Below the pieces are notes generated by a model that ran no database searches, was not told where the DNA came from, and worked only from the letters and a program-made list of their open reading frames with translations. A stretch of 64,000 bases of DNA from NCBI RefSeq assembly GCF_964199755.1, contig NC_133896.1:82365815-82429814 (forward strand), in the 5' to 3' direction. The translations under genes were made by a program, and so were the position numbers. The stretch is from Larus michahellis. Its lineage: Eukaryota > Chordata > Aves > Charadriiformes > Laridae. Positions 25,611 to 36,797 of the stretch are shown here, piece by piece. Positions within the stretch are counted from its first letter, which is position 1. Each line of letters starts with the position of its first letter.

Positions 25611-26932
25611 TAAGTGCCACAGCCAGGAAGAACTGATGGGCATGCAAAATACAGCTGGCTCAGCTAGACTCAAGTTAGCAGAGTAGCATAATAGAAGCAG
25701 CCTTTCCATAAACACAAAGCAAAGGTAGATTCCTAACTGTGTTAGGTAGTGCAAGACAGGGCCCTGACAAACAGAACCGGCCAAGACAAATGTCAGCAAA
25801 GCCAACTTTTTGGAGAGATACCACCACTGCACTGCAATCTGCAGGGGCTCGGCCGTCTCAGAAAAACTGTCGGTGCAGAAGCCTTGAAAGAAATGCTTTC
25901 CAGCTTCCTTATCTCATGCCACAGGCAGAGCTTTTTGGGACCGATGGAGCAGCATCACCCTGCTTTTACTCTTTGACTTTTTTCTCGTGCTGACTTTTTC
26001 CCCGTTCTCATGCAAGAATGGTATTCACACTGGTCATACATAGCCCATAGCTAATTGTGTACATTGTAATGCTTTGGTCACAATAACAACAACGAAAATG
26101 GAAAACATCGTATTAGTGGCAGGTTTCGGTGTTTCCACATGCATCATCTGGGGCAATTTTGCTGTGTGAGCAAGTCTGATTTCTTTTTCGAAGTGTAATT
26201 GAAGCCAAAAAGAAAAAAAAAAGGAAGAAAAAAGAAGTAAAGAGAGAGAGACATTTTTTCTTGGGTATGGAAAGTCCAGCCCCTGACTGGCTGTGGGTGT
26301 GAGGACAGAGCAGCCAAAGCACAGGTGCCAGGGCTGACTAGAAATTCAGCTTCAGCAAAAATTTCCTGCACAGTGGTGGCTCATGAAGAGACAGCTTCTT
26401 TCTTTTTTTTTTTCTTTTCCTTGACTGGGACTTAACCTTTTGTTAACTGAACGGCACTGAGAGAGCACATTTTCTCCTGCTGAAGGAAGGGCCGGGCCAA
26501 GTTAATAACACTTTAAAAGCAGAGAGTGAGAAAATCTGAAGCTCATGGGAAGCCTTAAAGGAGTGACGTGCACTGGAGGCTCAGACACCAGGAGTATTTG
26601 CTTGTGCAGGGCCCCAACACCAGGAACGCTGCAGAGGCGTATCACAGCTTGCGGGTCGTCATCCCCTCATGGTGCCTGACGTGGAAGGGCAAGGTGGTGA
26701 AAAGGGGCACAAGGGAAGGGGGCTGCGCTGTGCCTGGTGCCAGTGCAAAGGGCTGTGGGAGGTGCCGGCTGACTGGGGAGTTCTGGGAGCCAAAGGTGAC
26801 ATGTCCCTGACTCCCCGGCTCTCAGAAATGGGGCACCCAGGAAGGTTTTGGAGCGTAGCCATGACGATCGCATATCTGATATGTGGTCTGTGGCTGTGAG
26901 CACTTTGGTTGCACACATACAGTATGCTTGAT
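25611..26932 (+). repeat. Direct repeat, copy 2 of 2 (core 25639-26864)
   Basis: This is the partner of the repeat at 18999-20410, displaced by about 6.6 kb in the same orientation. Relative to copy 1 it lacks one 17-base word near 25990, carries about 33 extra bases (GTTAACTGAACGGCACTGAG and following) near 26442, and lacks about 85 bases just after the core. The edges are more diverged than the core. Open frames shared by both copies are not conserved coding sequence; they simply reflect the high nucleotide identity. Confidence 0.9.
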
Positions 26933-29927
26933 TCTCCCCAGTGGTGTAATGAAAAGGTGCAAAGTGTCCACACACCCAGCCAGCCCTAGGGAGGCCTTCT
27001 GAGAGCCTTGATCGCAGCTTGCATCCTCCATTCTCCTGCAGGGGAAAGTAATTCAAAAGCTGCATCAGTGCAACTGTACAGCCATACACACAGGCAGCAG
27101 AGAGAATCAAGATTTCCACCCAGCTCCAGGGTGACCTAGCCCCCATACCACACCCTGGGGGCTCCCTGTGGTAAGGGGGCCATAAAATCGCTGCTGAGCC
27201 TGCAGTTTGCCTTTGATTCACATCAGAGGCCCAGCTACCATAAGAAAAGGGGCAGAACAGCACAGTGAGCTTGGTAGAGGCTCTTCTTCCATTCAGTGGA
27301 GCCGGGTCTTTTCTCCAGTCCCACAAGCACCACCGGAGTCACTGTAAGTTGAACACGATGCGTGCTCCTTGGCGGGGTCCTTCCTCTCCTTTCCGTGATC
27401 TCCCAGGGCCTTGGAAGCAGCTAGAATTTCACTAAACTCCGCGCCTCTTTCCATCTCATAGTGGATCTTCTCGGTCCTCACAGGCTCTCTGGTATATCTG
27501 TCTCTGAACCTGTACTTGTGCATGCCCTGAACTAGGGACCACTACACCTTTGGGGTGATCACTGCCCACTTTCACCAGGCCGACACCTCCTCTCAGCCTC
27601 AGGAGGGGCAGAGATGGGTAGACCAAAAGTGTGGATGGAGACAGGCTTGCATTACCTGGCCAGCTCTGGGATTTCTCTCATACCTCAAGGTCTTTCTTGT
27701 GCCCCTGCACCTCACTTGGTTCTTCATTCTACCACAGGTCATTTTCCCACTGCTTTCTCATGGTGCCATTTCTCCCATAGCTCCTTCTGCCTCATGTCGC
27801 GTGTTGCAGGGTCTGCCTGTATACGGAGCTGAGGGTGACTTGGTGTTACACTCCTTCACGCTTTTGGGATTCTCTCTGCATTTTCCCTGATGTTTCAGCC
27901 CATTCCTCCTGCTCTTCCCCACTTCTCTGCTTCCCCTTTGCTATTCCTCGTCTCCCCTTAAAAAGCTGTTCTTTAAGCCCTGCTTCATGCTGCTCTCCTT
28001 CTCCTGCCTCAGGTTCTCTTCAAGAGGTATAACCCTGTGGACAAAGCTTTGGGGGAGGGTGTGGAGGTTTGAGGCATGTTCTCCTGGGCAGTGACTAAAC
28101 TTGCATTAATCCCATCCCAAACTCTGCATGACACAGGGGACCTGCTGAGCTTAAACACAAGCCAAATCCTTGTCTCACAGGGACCATGGCCCAGTGGATG
28201 TTCCTACTGCCATCCTTGCATAGTACAAGCCCTGCCCTAGCGCAGGGTCACCTCACGATGGCTTCTGCTGTGCTGGAGAGGGAGAAGCGCGGCAGGGATG
28301 CCAGCAGGGCTGCTGCGGGAGGCGGAGGTTCGTGCTGTGCTCGCCTTGCAGCTCTTTGTGTGGCTCTGCCACCCAGGTGGCTCTGCAGCCCGCAGCTCCT
28401 CGGGCACCACTCTGGTAAAGACCCCAAGCCTGAGGCTGGGAGAAACCCGAGGGCTCTGCTTTCTCTGGTGAGCCCCGGCGACTTTTGCTACATGCCTCTT
28501 CTGCTGTGAGCAGAAGGTATTTCTTCGCCAGTGTCCCAGAAGAATATCACAACCTTTTAAAAAAGTTCTCCTGCTTTTTATTCACTCAGAGGCTTCCACA
28601 GGCCACCAGCCACCCACTCTCTCTGTTGTTTTCCCAATGAGTTGACGTTACCGCCTCAAAACTGATTACCTTTGGGTCATTAATTGCTTCCTCACCCCTG
28701 AGACCTCTCATTCCTGCTAGTGCACAGCACACAAGGGAAACACAAGATATCAAGCGCAGTCTTACTGGAGGGTGCTGATGCTGTGTTACCCTGTCTGTAG
28801 CATGGAAACATGGCTGGTTATGTGGCATTTCCCAGGTGCCTCACCCTTAGCAAATAGTCCATATAGATGTTGTCATCCACTCCGGGCCCCCAATTCTCCT
28901 TGGAAAGCTTAGATTCATCTGCAATGTAATTATCAGTAATATTTTTTTTAGAGTGACTGATATCTCATAGAGGTAAATCTTGACATGCCAAAGCGCAGGG
29001 CTACTCTGAAATATGAATGCCATACTACCATCTCACAAAACATGCAACCCCTTCCCTCCCCCCTCCCCCACAAAACCCCAAACTCCAAACCACAACCCAA
29101 ATCAGACTACGGCACAGAAGCACTTCCGAGGCTCCTGGTGTGCACCTGAGCCACAGCTACAGGCTTCGGGGATCAACTGATTTTTCTACAGAGTTGACAG
29201 TCTTGCTCCTGTTTGCCCTGCAGAGCTAACACAGCTCATGGGGGAACCAGCCCCATTATCAACATGGTTTATTAAGATCCAGCAATGATGTGACTGATGC
29301 CACAGTAAAGCCTGCTGGACCATCATCCAACAGAACTGTCAGTGATGGTGACGAGGCAGAGGACCAGTCCCGGCTTGGCCCTCTGGCTCGCGTCTGTTCC
29401 AGAGTGGGCTGGTACATACACAGGTGAGATGACTGTGAAGAACTAGCGGAGCTGAAGTGACACACAACCTTATTTACTTTCATCAAAGTCCTGTCTCTGG
29501 CATTGTGTCTGCCTGTTCGGCCCTTTCCACCTGTCCTCACCTGCCCTGTGGGAAGGGCAACCTGAGTGGAGCTGGCAACGGGAATGCCTTCAGATGAGAC
29601 AGATCTCCCCCTGCGTGTAAACAGAGATTAGATCCATAGATTGCTGAGGAGCAGAGAGGATGAGATGCTGCAATTCTGGTTTGATACTCGCTTGGCAGAA
29701 AGAAGCTGTGTTTTATAACACTTCTGTGCCTGCTGCTCTTCCCTGGTGCTTCCCTCTCCTCCTCGTCCCCCTCATTTTGCAGGGCACACAAACCAGAATG
29801 TAACCTTCTTAGTGTAATCTCACCATAACGGTGCTTAGTACTGCCCTTCAGATCTAAGACAAAAGTTTTCTGCAGCGACAACCTGGTGTTTCTGCCTAGC
29901 CAAGGTGTGGCTGGTGCTGCACAATAG

Positions 29928-29990
29928 CAGGTCGTTTACTGAGCCCATGTGGTGCCTCAGTTTCCCCATCCATGAAAATGAGATTATACG
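29928..29990 (+). repeat. MIR-like SINE relic
   Basis: GTGGTGCCTCAGTTTCCCCATCCATGAAAATGAGA is a close match to the MIR 3' segment ('gtgcctcagtttcctcatctgtaaaatgggga'). The upstream part is too diverged to read. Confidence 0.55.
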
Positions 29991-32110
29991 GTTCTTTGTC
30001 AAGTGCTTGCATGCCTGCAAAATAGTACTGCTGTTGCTTGAATTCAGTATGCCTCGGCTGGCAAACATGCATCTCTTTTGCCTATCTTTTTTTTTTTCTT
30101 TATGCTGTGTCTTCTAGACATCTCCCTTTGATGACTTACCTTTGAGATTCTTTCTCTCCAGGTGCATGACTGGCCCCCATCTTTCCTTCTTCCTCCCTTC
30201 CCAAGCAAGATAGGTTACTTTTGCATTGCTTCTTTGTTCTCTGTGGTATTTGCAACACCCTCCCAGCCTTGTATCACTTGTGAATTCCATTCCTCCTGGT
30301 TGTGTTTTCCCTGTCTTTGCAGCACCTAGGATGACGAAGCCTTTTGTGCTGCTGTTGCTGCAATTGAACCTGATATTTGAAAGGAGGAGAAAAGGTTGGA
30401 ATAAACTGCTCTGATGATTCATCCCTGGGGCTGAGAGATTTGCTCCTTTGATATCAGTCCCTTGATCAGAGCGCTGCTATGTTATCTCTGTTTGTCTGGG
30501 GAGACTTAATTCCTGGCACATTTGGGCTGGTGGAATCCCAGATACCAGAGCCGGTGACTGGTAAAGGAGCACACTGCATTCTTCTCCCCGTCTAGATATG
30601 TCAGAGTCGGTAAGGTTTGATGCTCCAGGGCCTATAAGCCCCTTAAGACAGGCTTTCTCTGCATTTACTGCAACCAAGAAACCTCTTAACTTTCCTCCAC
30701 CTGCCAAAATCCATCACCTGCTCTCTCTGTATCTTATACCCCTGCAGAGATATCCCAATGCAGTTTCCTCTTCCTCCTGCCTTGTTCTGCGGGCAGATTT
30801 CCCGACCAACTCATCCTCTATATGCGTGCCCCATGCTCACAAGATATTGAACACCCTTTCACAGTTCCTTTATGAGGCTGTGCCCTGATTCTCTGGCCAT
30901 GAAGAGGATGAATGAAAACCACGAAAGGATCATGGAAAGCAATAGCTTGAGCCTAGCCAAGTCCATTCGTCTCTTGGCCCTTACCTTTTTTTCACTGGGT
31001 GGATTTTTAAAAAAAAAAAAAAAAAAAAAGAGAGAGAAGGAGATAGAGGGAGAGGATTTAAATATATATGTATATATATGTGTGAGTGTGGCACAGATTT
31101 TCACTTTTACCTTTTGCCGATTTTACTGAAAAATTTTGCACAGCAAAATAAGTTGGGCTTTTGTTAATCTGAACAATTAAAGAGCCTTTGCAAAACGTTC
31201 CCTTCCTTCGTGAACCAAAAACACTTAATATGGGAAGCTGACTCCTAAATTACATTTACAGAAGGAGAAATGGAAGGCAGCAAGGAAATACTGAGGAATG
31301 TTATTTAAGATTTGCAGACTTCCTAGACACACACCACACCCCCACCCCCCTTCCCAGTGTTTTTTAGGTAGGCGTTACCATAGCTCCTCTTACATCTTCC
31401 AGCCCTGAGAGATTTTAACTTAATTTTTTGTGGCTCTGGACGGCTGCTATGTACGGTAAAGTACCAGCTCTGACCCTATTTATCTCTAGGCCCAGAATAG
31501 CCTAAGAAGAGAAAGGGAATCCTTTTCCTTTTTCTATTTGATCACCCAACTAAAACTTGGTTATATTCCCTCACTGGGAGTATATTTTACTGCTTTCAGA
31601 ATTTTTCAGCTCAGCATGACACACCTGAAAAAACCAAAAAGCAGCAGCATGTTTATGATTTTCTGGAATAAATTTTCCTTTCCACTGCCTATCCTCAGTA
31701 CAGCGAGACCGTATGTGTTAGAGGGAAAAAAATATCCTTTTCTGGTACAGACTCATTAACAGTATTTGCAAGGGGGACGAGGCCATTGCCAGAACAGGCA
31801 AACACATGGATCTGACTAGATTACAGCACAGTCTACCACAAAGGAAAGAAAAAATGTACAAGATGATCAATCACCAAAAAAAGAAAAGTCTTTGAAGAAA
31901 AATATGGTGCTTTAAAAGAAGTAAATTCAAGTTCAGGTTACAACTAAAGAATCAACACGCTGAACTAAGTGTTTGAAAGGGGAGCAGAATGGGAACGTTG
32001 CAATGTGGAACTGTTTTAGCTACTTTGGTTCCTATCATTGACTGTATTTTCCACTTTTTTTGCTTTTATAAATGTTTTTAGATTAAGCCATTACTATAAA
32101 TGTCAATCCA

Positions 32111-32147
32111 AAATGCCCTGCAAATGCTTAAACAAAGCAGGGCATTT
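32111..32147. repeat. Inverted repeat, 11-bp perfect stem
   Basis: AAATGCCCTGC at 32111-32121 is the exact complement of GCAGGGCATTT at 32137-32147, with a 15-base loop. It lies in AT-rich intergenic sequence. A function is not implied. Confidence 0.75.
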
Positions 32148-35100
32148 GTTCAAGGCTTCAAAGAAAGGAGAAATACTATAAAATAACAGCGTCAAAGCCT
32201 TTTTCTTAAAACAACTCCATTAACTATCTTTGAATACTTAACCGAAATCACATTCAGCAAGTTCAAGGACTGAAAAGCATACTTTTTTTGAAAGCCAACT
32301 GGAACAGGGAAAAAAAAAAAAAAAGCTTGTTTGCCAATATTACTAGTTGCAGAAAGAGACTATGTGGCCCAGAAAGCCTCTGGAGGGTTGCCAGGTGCTC
32401 GCCCACCCCTTGCAGCACCTGAGCCCGCAGCGCAGGACCTTCTGGGGAGAGGCGCTCCCCATGCACCCCCCAAGCGGGGTCTGGTGAGGCCAAGCCTCCG
32501 AGAAACTTGGTGTTCTCCCGGCGTCGTGGCAGCAACGAGGACTTCTAAACTGTTGCAGCCCAAACTGCCACAGCTCTGCCAGCCAACCAGGAATGCAGGT
32601 ATAGCAATGCTCCTGTTGGTGGCATCAGCTGTATCTTCACTGAAGAGCTGTTGGCTAGAGCTACACCAAGAAGAGGGGAGCCACAGGGGCTCACGCTGTG
32701 ACTGAACATCTAAGTCTATTCAGGATGCTGTCAGCTTCAACTTTCAGTTCTGGCTCTTGTTATGTCCACGCTGTACATGTCAAGCCCTGTTTTCGTGTTA
32801 GCTGTCATGGACACTTTGCCAGAACACAGACATCTCAGAGTCAAGTCCGTTCAGTGTCTCTATCCAGATCTGAGCATTCCCATTTGACCCGGTCTGATTC
32901 CTCTTTTAGGAGAAAAGAGGAGAAATTGACAAATGAAGAGGCTGAAAGGTCATTAGTTACCTAAAACTCCAATGAAAAAAAGAAGCAATCCTCACCAAAC
33001 AAATCAAAAACTGTTGCCTGGCAGGACGATTTTGCTGACATCACCTATGAAAGGTGTAGAAGACATCAGGGCAGTGACCAAACATGGCTAGGCAGTGATC
33101 GTCATAAGAAAATTAGGTTGTCACAACCATATGGACTGAGCCAGTGAAAGGACCTAGTTACAGAAAACATTTCCATGAGCATGTTCTCCGTCTTCTGCTC
33201 TGGTTGAGCATCTTCTGAATGATGTCCATAATCCCAGCCCAGTTTGCAAGGTTTCTTTTTCAGCCTCTCCTCCTTCTCACGTCAGTAGAGCTACCCTGTC
33301 AGTAGCACCTGGGTTCACTACTTTGTGGCTATTTTGGGCAAGTCAGCATGAGCCCCATCAGGGAGGGCACGGGAGCAGAGAATGAGGACTTTTCCTCTTT
33401 CCTCCTGGTCTCTCTAACTACTAGTCTTCCTACTTCACTATCTTTATGGAGGAAACCTGGTCATTTACAGGCTACTGTTTCATTGCTGTCGCTGTTGCAA
33501 AGTTCAGTGCCGTCTCAGAGAAAGCAAAGGACTTACCTGTTGATGAAAGATCATGTTACAAACACGCCCGGGAAGAATTTACCCTGTTTTTATTGGAATG
33601 TGCTTTCAGCTTCATGGTACAGAAGAGCAGATAAAGGTTGTTTAAGCCAAGAGCATGAGCCTGAGAAGGCTTTCGTGGAGATCGTTGTAAGGTAATAGTA
33701 TTTGGGCCCAGCCTGGAATAACACAGTACCAAACCAACCAGGATTTGCCTCAGTTTGATGCCAAGCCACATCTGCCAGTTGCCTGCAGTGCTGTTTTTTG
33801 GGAGCCGCTGCCTTCGCCACAGGCTGCATCACCTGCTTCACGGGGAGATAAGCTGGTCCCTGAGAGGCGGTGCTGCTCTGAAACCGTGGGGGTTGAGGCC
33901 CGGAGGTTCCTTCAGCTCCTCTGCCTCTTGGTTCCCCTCCTGCCCCCCGGGGTGGTGACTCCCTCTCTCCTGCCCCACTCACTGGTCCAGTTGGGCGGGT
34001 GGCTCTGCTCCCAGGGGCAGCACCACCCTCCTCCCCGGTTTCTGCCCAGCGGGGACTTTGTAGTGCAGGTGACTATGCTAGTTTATCATGGCCTTGGGCG
34101 CTTTGCAAGAAAGATCCCACACACCTTTCAGAAGTGGCTGAAATCAAGGACACCAGGTGCAAAGTGCTCCGCCAGTGAGACTCCCAACAAGTACGCAGAT
34201 ACCCACTGCCACCCACACCAGCACCCCAATGCCACGTTCTCTGCCAGATATTCAGATTAAGCAGTCTTAGAAGACATGTTGATATCCTCCAAGTCTGCTA
34301 CCTTGTTTTCGTTTTCTAACTGCACCTAAGGCCATGAAAACTTGAACACCAACATACAGGCCAGCCATGAATAAGGAGCCCAGGACATTCTCTTTGACTG
34401 GCACTGAAGCTGCCCAGCGGGGTCCCAAGCTCTGTACAGCTCATGTCATTGGTGTTTCTCCCTTTGCTTAATCAGTTAAGGCCTGAGGGCCAATAAGAGG
34501 GAAAGTGATCTGAGCTCTTGTAGCACTGCAGCTCAGAAAGGTGGAATGATTCAGAAGTGAGGCATGAGCCAAAACCACCATGTAGAGGCTGTTGCAGAGT
34601 AATTGCCATATTCAGGATGTTCTTGGGATTCCATCGAGGCAGATGCGCTCAAAAGCCCTGTTTTGCTTTCAGTTTTGCAAGCTAATTTCATATTTAAAAA
34701 TGCATTTCTTGTGCAGAGAGATGTCAGTCACTGCAGTTTGTAGGCATAGAAAACTGTTTCGTGCAAACAGAAAACATAATACTGAGGGTCAAGTTTTAAA
34801 AAGGCCCTAACCAGGCCCTTAGCTCCCTACAGTCTGCACCTCATGGGAAAGTGGCTGGTCCCAAGGCAGCAGAATCATGCGGTCATGTGGCAAGTGAGTT
34901 GAATGGTCTGCCCATGACAGCTCAAAAGCAGTTGCATTGATTTTCAGGTTCACACACAGGCCAGTCCTGCAGTTCCTTTCGATTTCCCACGCAGGGATCT
35001 CAGAAGGCTCCCAAGTTGCCCCTGCTCTACCAACAGGGAAGGTGCCTGCCATGGGACATAGAGCAGCAGCAGAAGTGCTGCTAGAGGTGGTGTCCTACAT

Positions 35101-36596
35101 CCTTTTAAACTGGTCTAAATCCCATTTCCTATGGTCTTGCTGATCCCCTACCTGTCTATTTCTTCTCCCTGCTGATGCTTGAACACTCTCACGGCAAGCA
35201 GGTTTCCCTCTCTAGCCCGTTCAGGAGGCACTGGGTGCTAGCACAGGCTAGATACAAGCTACAAGAAGGCAGCTACAAGCACCTGTGGAGCAATGAATGA
35301 GGTGCAGAGGGGTGCAGGGACAGTCCTTGTTAAATCAGTTAACGCTTCTGTGGATCTGCACCCTCAGCTCTGACTATCTCATGTGAGGCATGCACATGTC
35401 CTTGTGCCAAGGCAGGGCTGTTTCTGGCAAGAAGTATTTGGATTTATTCTGGAACTTCTGTCTGTGCACTGAGAAATACAGACATTAGCTAGAGACTCGC
35501 AATGTCTTTTGAGATGAAACTAATAAAATCTTCCTAAACACGGGAAGACCAAAACCTCCTGAGGGGTAGGGACTGGACCAAGCCCACAGAGCAGACCAGC
35601 CTGCAGGCCCATAGCTGGATTCTGTGGCTCACTCTAGTTATTTAATCGACAGCTCTGAAGGTGCCTGTCCCCCTCGTGTGGGCCATATGTCAGCAAGCAT
35701 CAGCTAATGCTGCCTTAAAGGAAACTCTTCATCTTCTATATTCCAACCAGCCTGTGACAGCCTGGCAAAGGCCACAGCCAAGACTATGCAAAAGAAAGGA
35801 CGTGACTTTGAAAGGACATGGGGGAGCAAATCTGCTAGCTGTGGACCTCACCTGCGCTAAATCTCTTCCTACCTCTGTCTCTGTTGACTGTTCCTCTGTA
35901 GACCAGCCAGCTGAGATTTCTGAGTGTGCTCTGCAAAACGAGATCTGGTGGTAGATGTGACTTGTTCAGTGTTTCTGAGTTTGCTCTGGTGCAGGCATGT
36001 GGAAGATGGGCCAGATGCGTTTTCAGCTGGCTCCTTCAAATGCCTGCATGAAGGAAATTCCTTCTCAGTTTCAAAAAACTGGTAGGTTCTAGCCCCAGGT
36101 CTGATCCCTACTTGGGTTTCCCCGCTTGCTCCATCTATGACACCTGCACCAAGAGTGTGGGAAGTGCTGTCAGGTCAGGAGGGTGTGTGTGGGTCTTGTG
36201 GGGGGTGTCAATGTGACACAAGCAATGAAGCAAAGGTCTCAGAACCCTCACTATAACCTGGAGCCAGGGCTTGGGTTTGCCCGATGTGCTACAGAGCAGC
36301 TCAGCAGCAGATCTGCCTCCTGTCCGCTCCCATGTGGTGGATATTAGTTGGGATTTGTTCTCCCAGTGCAGTGAACAGCTCTCTTCCACAGGACATCTGC
36401 ACTCACGGGTTTCTTTTGTGACAGGACAATTTGAAGCAAGAGGGAGGAGGTTTCCCGGGGCCCTGGATCAGACCCCTGCTCAGGTGAGACTGAGGAACCT
36501 GCAGAATGGGAAGAATTCACAGGGGACATATTTTAGCCCTGATGCCATGTGTGGCTTCCCCTCTTCCCCCACCCCCCCGGCTCTGTCCCCACCCCA

Positions 36597-36710
36597 CCAA
36601 TCAGCCTCTTTAACATGACAAAGAGCCTGGAGGAGCGGACGATGGTGAATATTGCAGGCCCAGGCAGGGTATAGCTAGCTATAAAGGTAACCGCCTGTCT
36701 ACACTCCGGA
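36597..36710 (+). promoter_or_regulatory. Proximal promoter of NANOG copy A
   Basis: CCAATCA at 36597-36603 is followed by TTTAACATGACAAAG at 36609-36623 and TATAAAG at 36680-36686. The same three elements in the same order precede copy B. The middle element resembles the OCT-SOX composite site of mammalian Nanog promoters (TTTTGCATTACAATG). Start of transcription is predicted near 36710, giving a 5' UTR of about 90 bases. Binding is inferred from sequence only. Confidence 0.65.
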
Positions 36711-36797
36711 GCTCCCTCAGCTTGTGGTGAGACCTGGCCCCCAGGTGAAGGTGGCATCTCTTAGAAGGCGGGGGAATCACCCCTTCCTCTGCCCCCC

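Larger units (their letters stand above)
26933..36590. other. Intergenic region between repeat copy 2 and NANOG copy A
   Basis: No gene is supported over about 9.7 kb. A minus frame of 219 codons at 26667-27326 overlaps repeat copy 2 and looks random in composition. The tract holds a MIR-like relic (about 29928-29990), an A tract at 31010-31029 followed by purine- and TA-rich simple sequence, an A tract near 32311, and a perfect 11-base hairpin at 32111-32147. Confidence 0.6.

Noticed and set aside
18999-26932. A complete provirus with the direct repeats as its LTRs
   Set aside because: The spacer has no gag, pol or env-like frame, contains a CR1 fragment and a CR1 3' end, and sequence homology continues beyond the repeat cores on both sides.
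26667-27326. 219-codon minus-strand open frame
   Set aside because: It overlaps repeat copy 2, has no recognisable domain, and the equivalent frame in repeat copy 1 is interrupted, so it is not conserved as protein.
31010-31040. Poly(A) tract as a retroposon tail
   Set aside because: It grades into purine-rich and TA-rich simple repeat, and no flanking target duplication or parent sequence was seen.
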